Positions 5,476 to 5,506 of a DNA stretch of 5,506 nucleotides are shown piece after piece (within the stretch, counting starts at the first letter, position 1; each line of letters starts with the position of its first letter). The translations under genes and the position numbers were made by a program. This DNA comes from Clostridiales bacterium (GTDB taxonomy: Bacteria; Bacillota; Clostridia; Lachnospirales; CAG-274): NCBI GenBank assembly GCA_021203425.1, contig JAJQBF010000033.1, positions 1-5,506 on the forward strand, written 5' to 3'. The notes under the pieces were generated by a model. It was not told where the DNA came from. It did no database searches and saw only the letters and a list, made by a program, of their open reading frames with translations.

Positions 5476-5506
5476 GCAATAATATTATTGCCCGTGATAA
5501 TATTAT
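5476..5506. repeat. Paired AT-rich palindromes upstream of the lipoprotein gene
   Basis: GCAATAATATTATTGC (5476-5491) is a perfect 16-bp palindrome. Its core ATAATATTAT (5479-5488) recurs as a second perfect palindrome at 5497-5506, exactly 18 bp further on, and the window ends there, so its full length is unknown. Two identical dyads spaced under two helical turns apart, 38 bp and more ahead of a start codon, suggest a regulator binding site. The regulator cannot be named from this. Confidence 0.5.

Noticed and set aside
5453..5479. TATAAT with TTGCAG as promoter of the lipoprotein gene
   Set aside because: The spacer is only 15 bp and the -10 box lies 2 bases from GGAGG, so the transcript would begin past its own ribosome binding site. 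The true promoter is probably further up, perhaps outside the window.

Overview
The window looks like an ordinary chromosomal stretch of a low-to-moderate GC Gram-positive anaerobe, most likely a member of Bacillota class Clostridia. This is inferred from a MurJ that most resembles the Bacillus YtgP type, strong GGAGG-like ribosome binding sites, sigma-A-type promoters with 17-bp spacers, U-rich intrinsic terminators and a lipobox lipoprotein. I cannot fix the genus from sequence alone. All genes lie on the minus strand, so transcription runs from right to left.

In transcription order the window contains four loci. (1) A small, very acidic, low-complexity lipoprotein of unknown function (4971-5438) sits below an upstream region with AT-rich palindromes and is followed by a long hairpin terminator. 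(2) rsmG (4049-4729), the 16S rRNA m7G527 methyltransferase, has its own near-consensus promoter. (3) typA/bipA, a ribosome-associated translational GTPase, is split by a frameshift into a GTPase plus domain II half (2858-3808) and a C-terminal half (1977-2861); it too has a near-consensus promoter. (4) A MurJ/YtgP-type lipid II flippase (152-1768) is followed by an intrinsic terminator. At the far left is a promoter-like sequence for a minus-strand gene outside the window.

Functionally, two loci concern the ribosome (rRNA methylation and a ribosome-binding GTPase) and one concerns cell-wall precursor export. Each seems to be its own transcription unit, so this is a row of housekeeping genes rather than a pathway operon.

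The intergenic DNA is the least ordinary part. The whole typA-murJ gap is filled by a 168-bp element with perfect 14-bp terminal inverted repeats and two internal hairpins. A shortened relative of the same element sits in the typA leader. These two repeats and the typA frameshift are the main points worth a second look. I found no CRISPR array, no tRNA or rRNA gene, no transposase, no known riboswitch and no convincing new multi-gene system.
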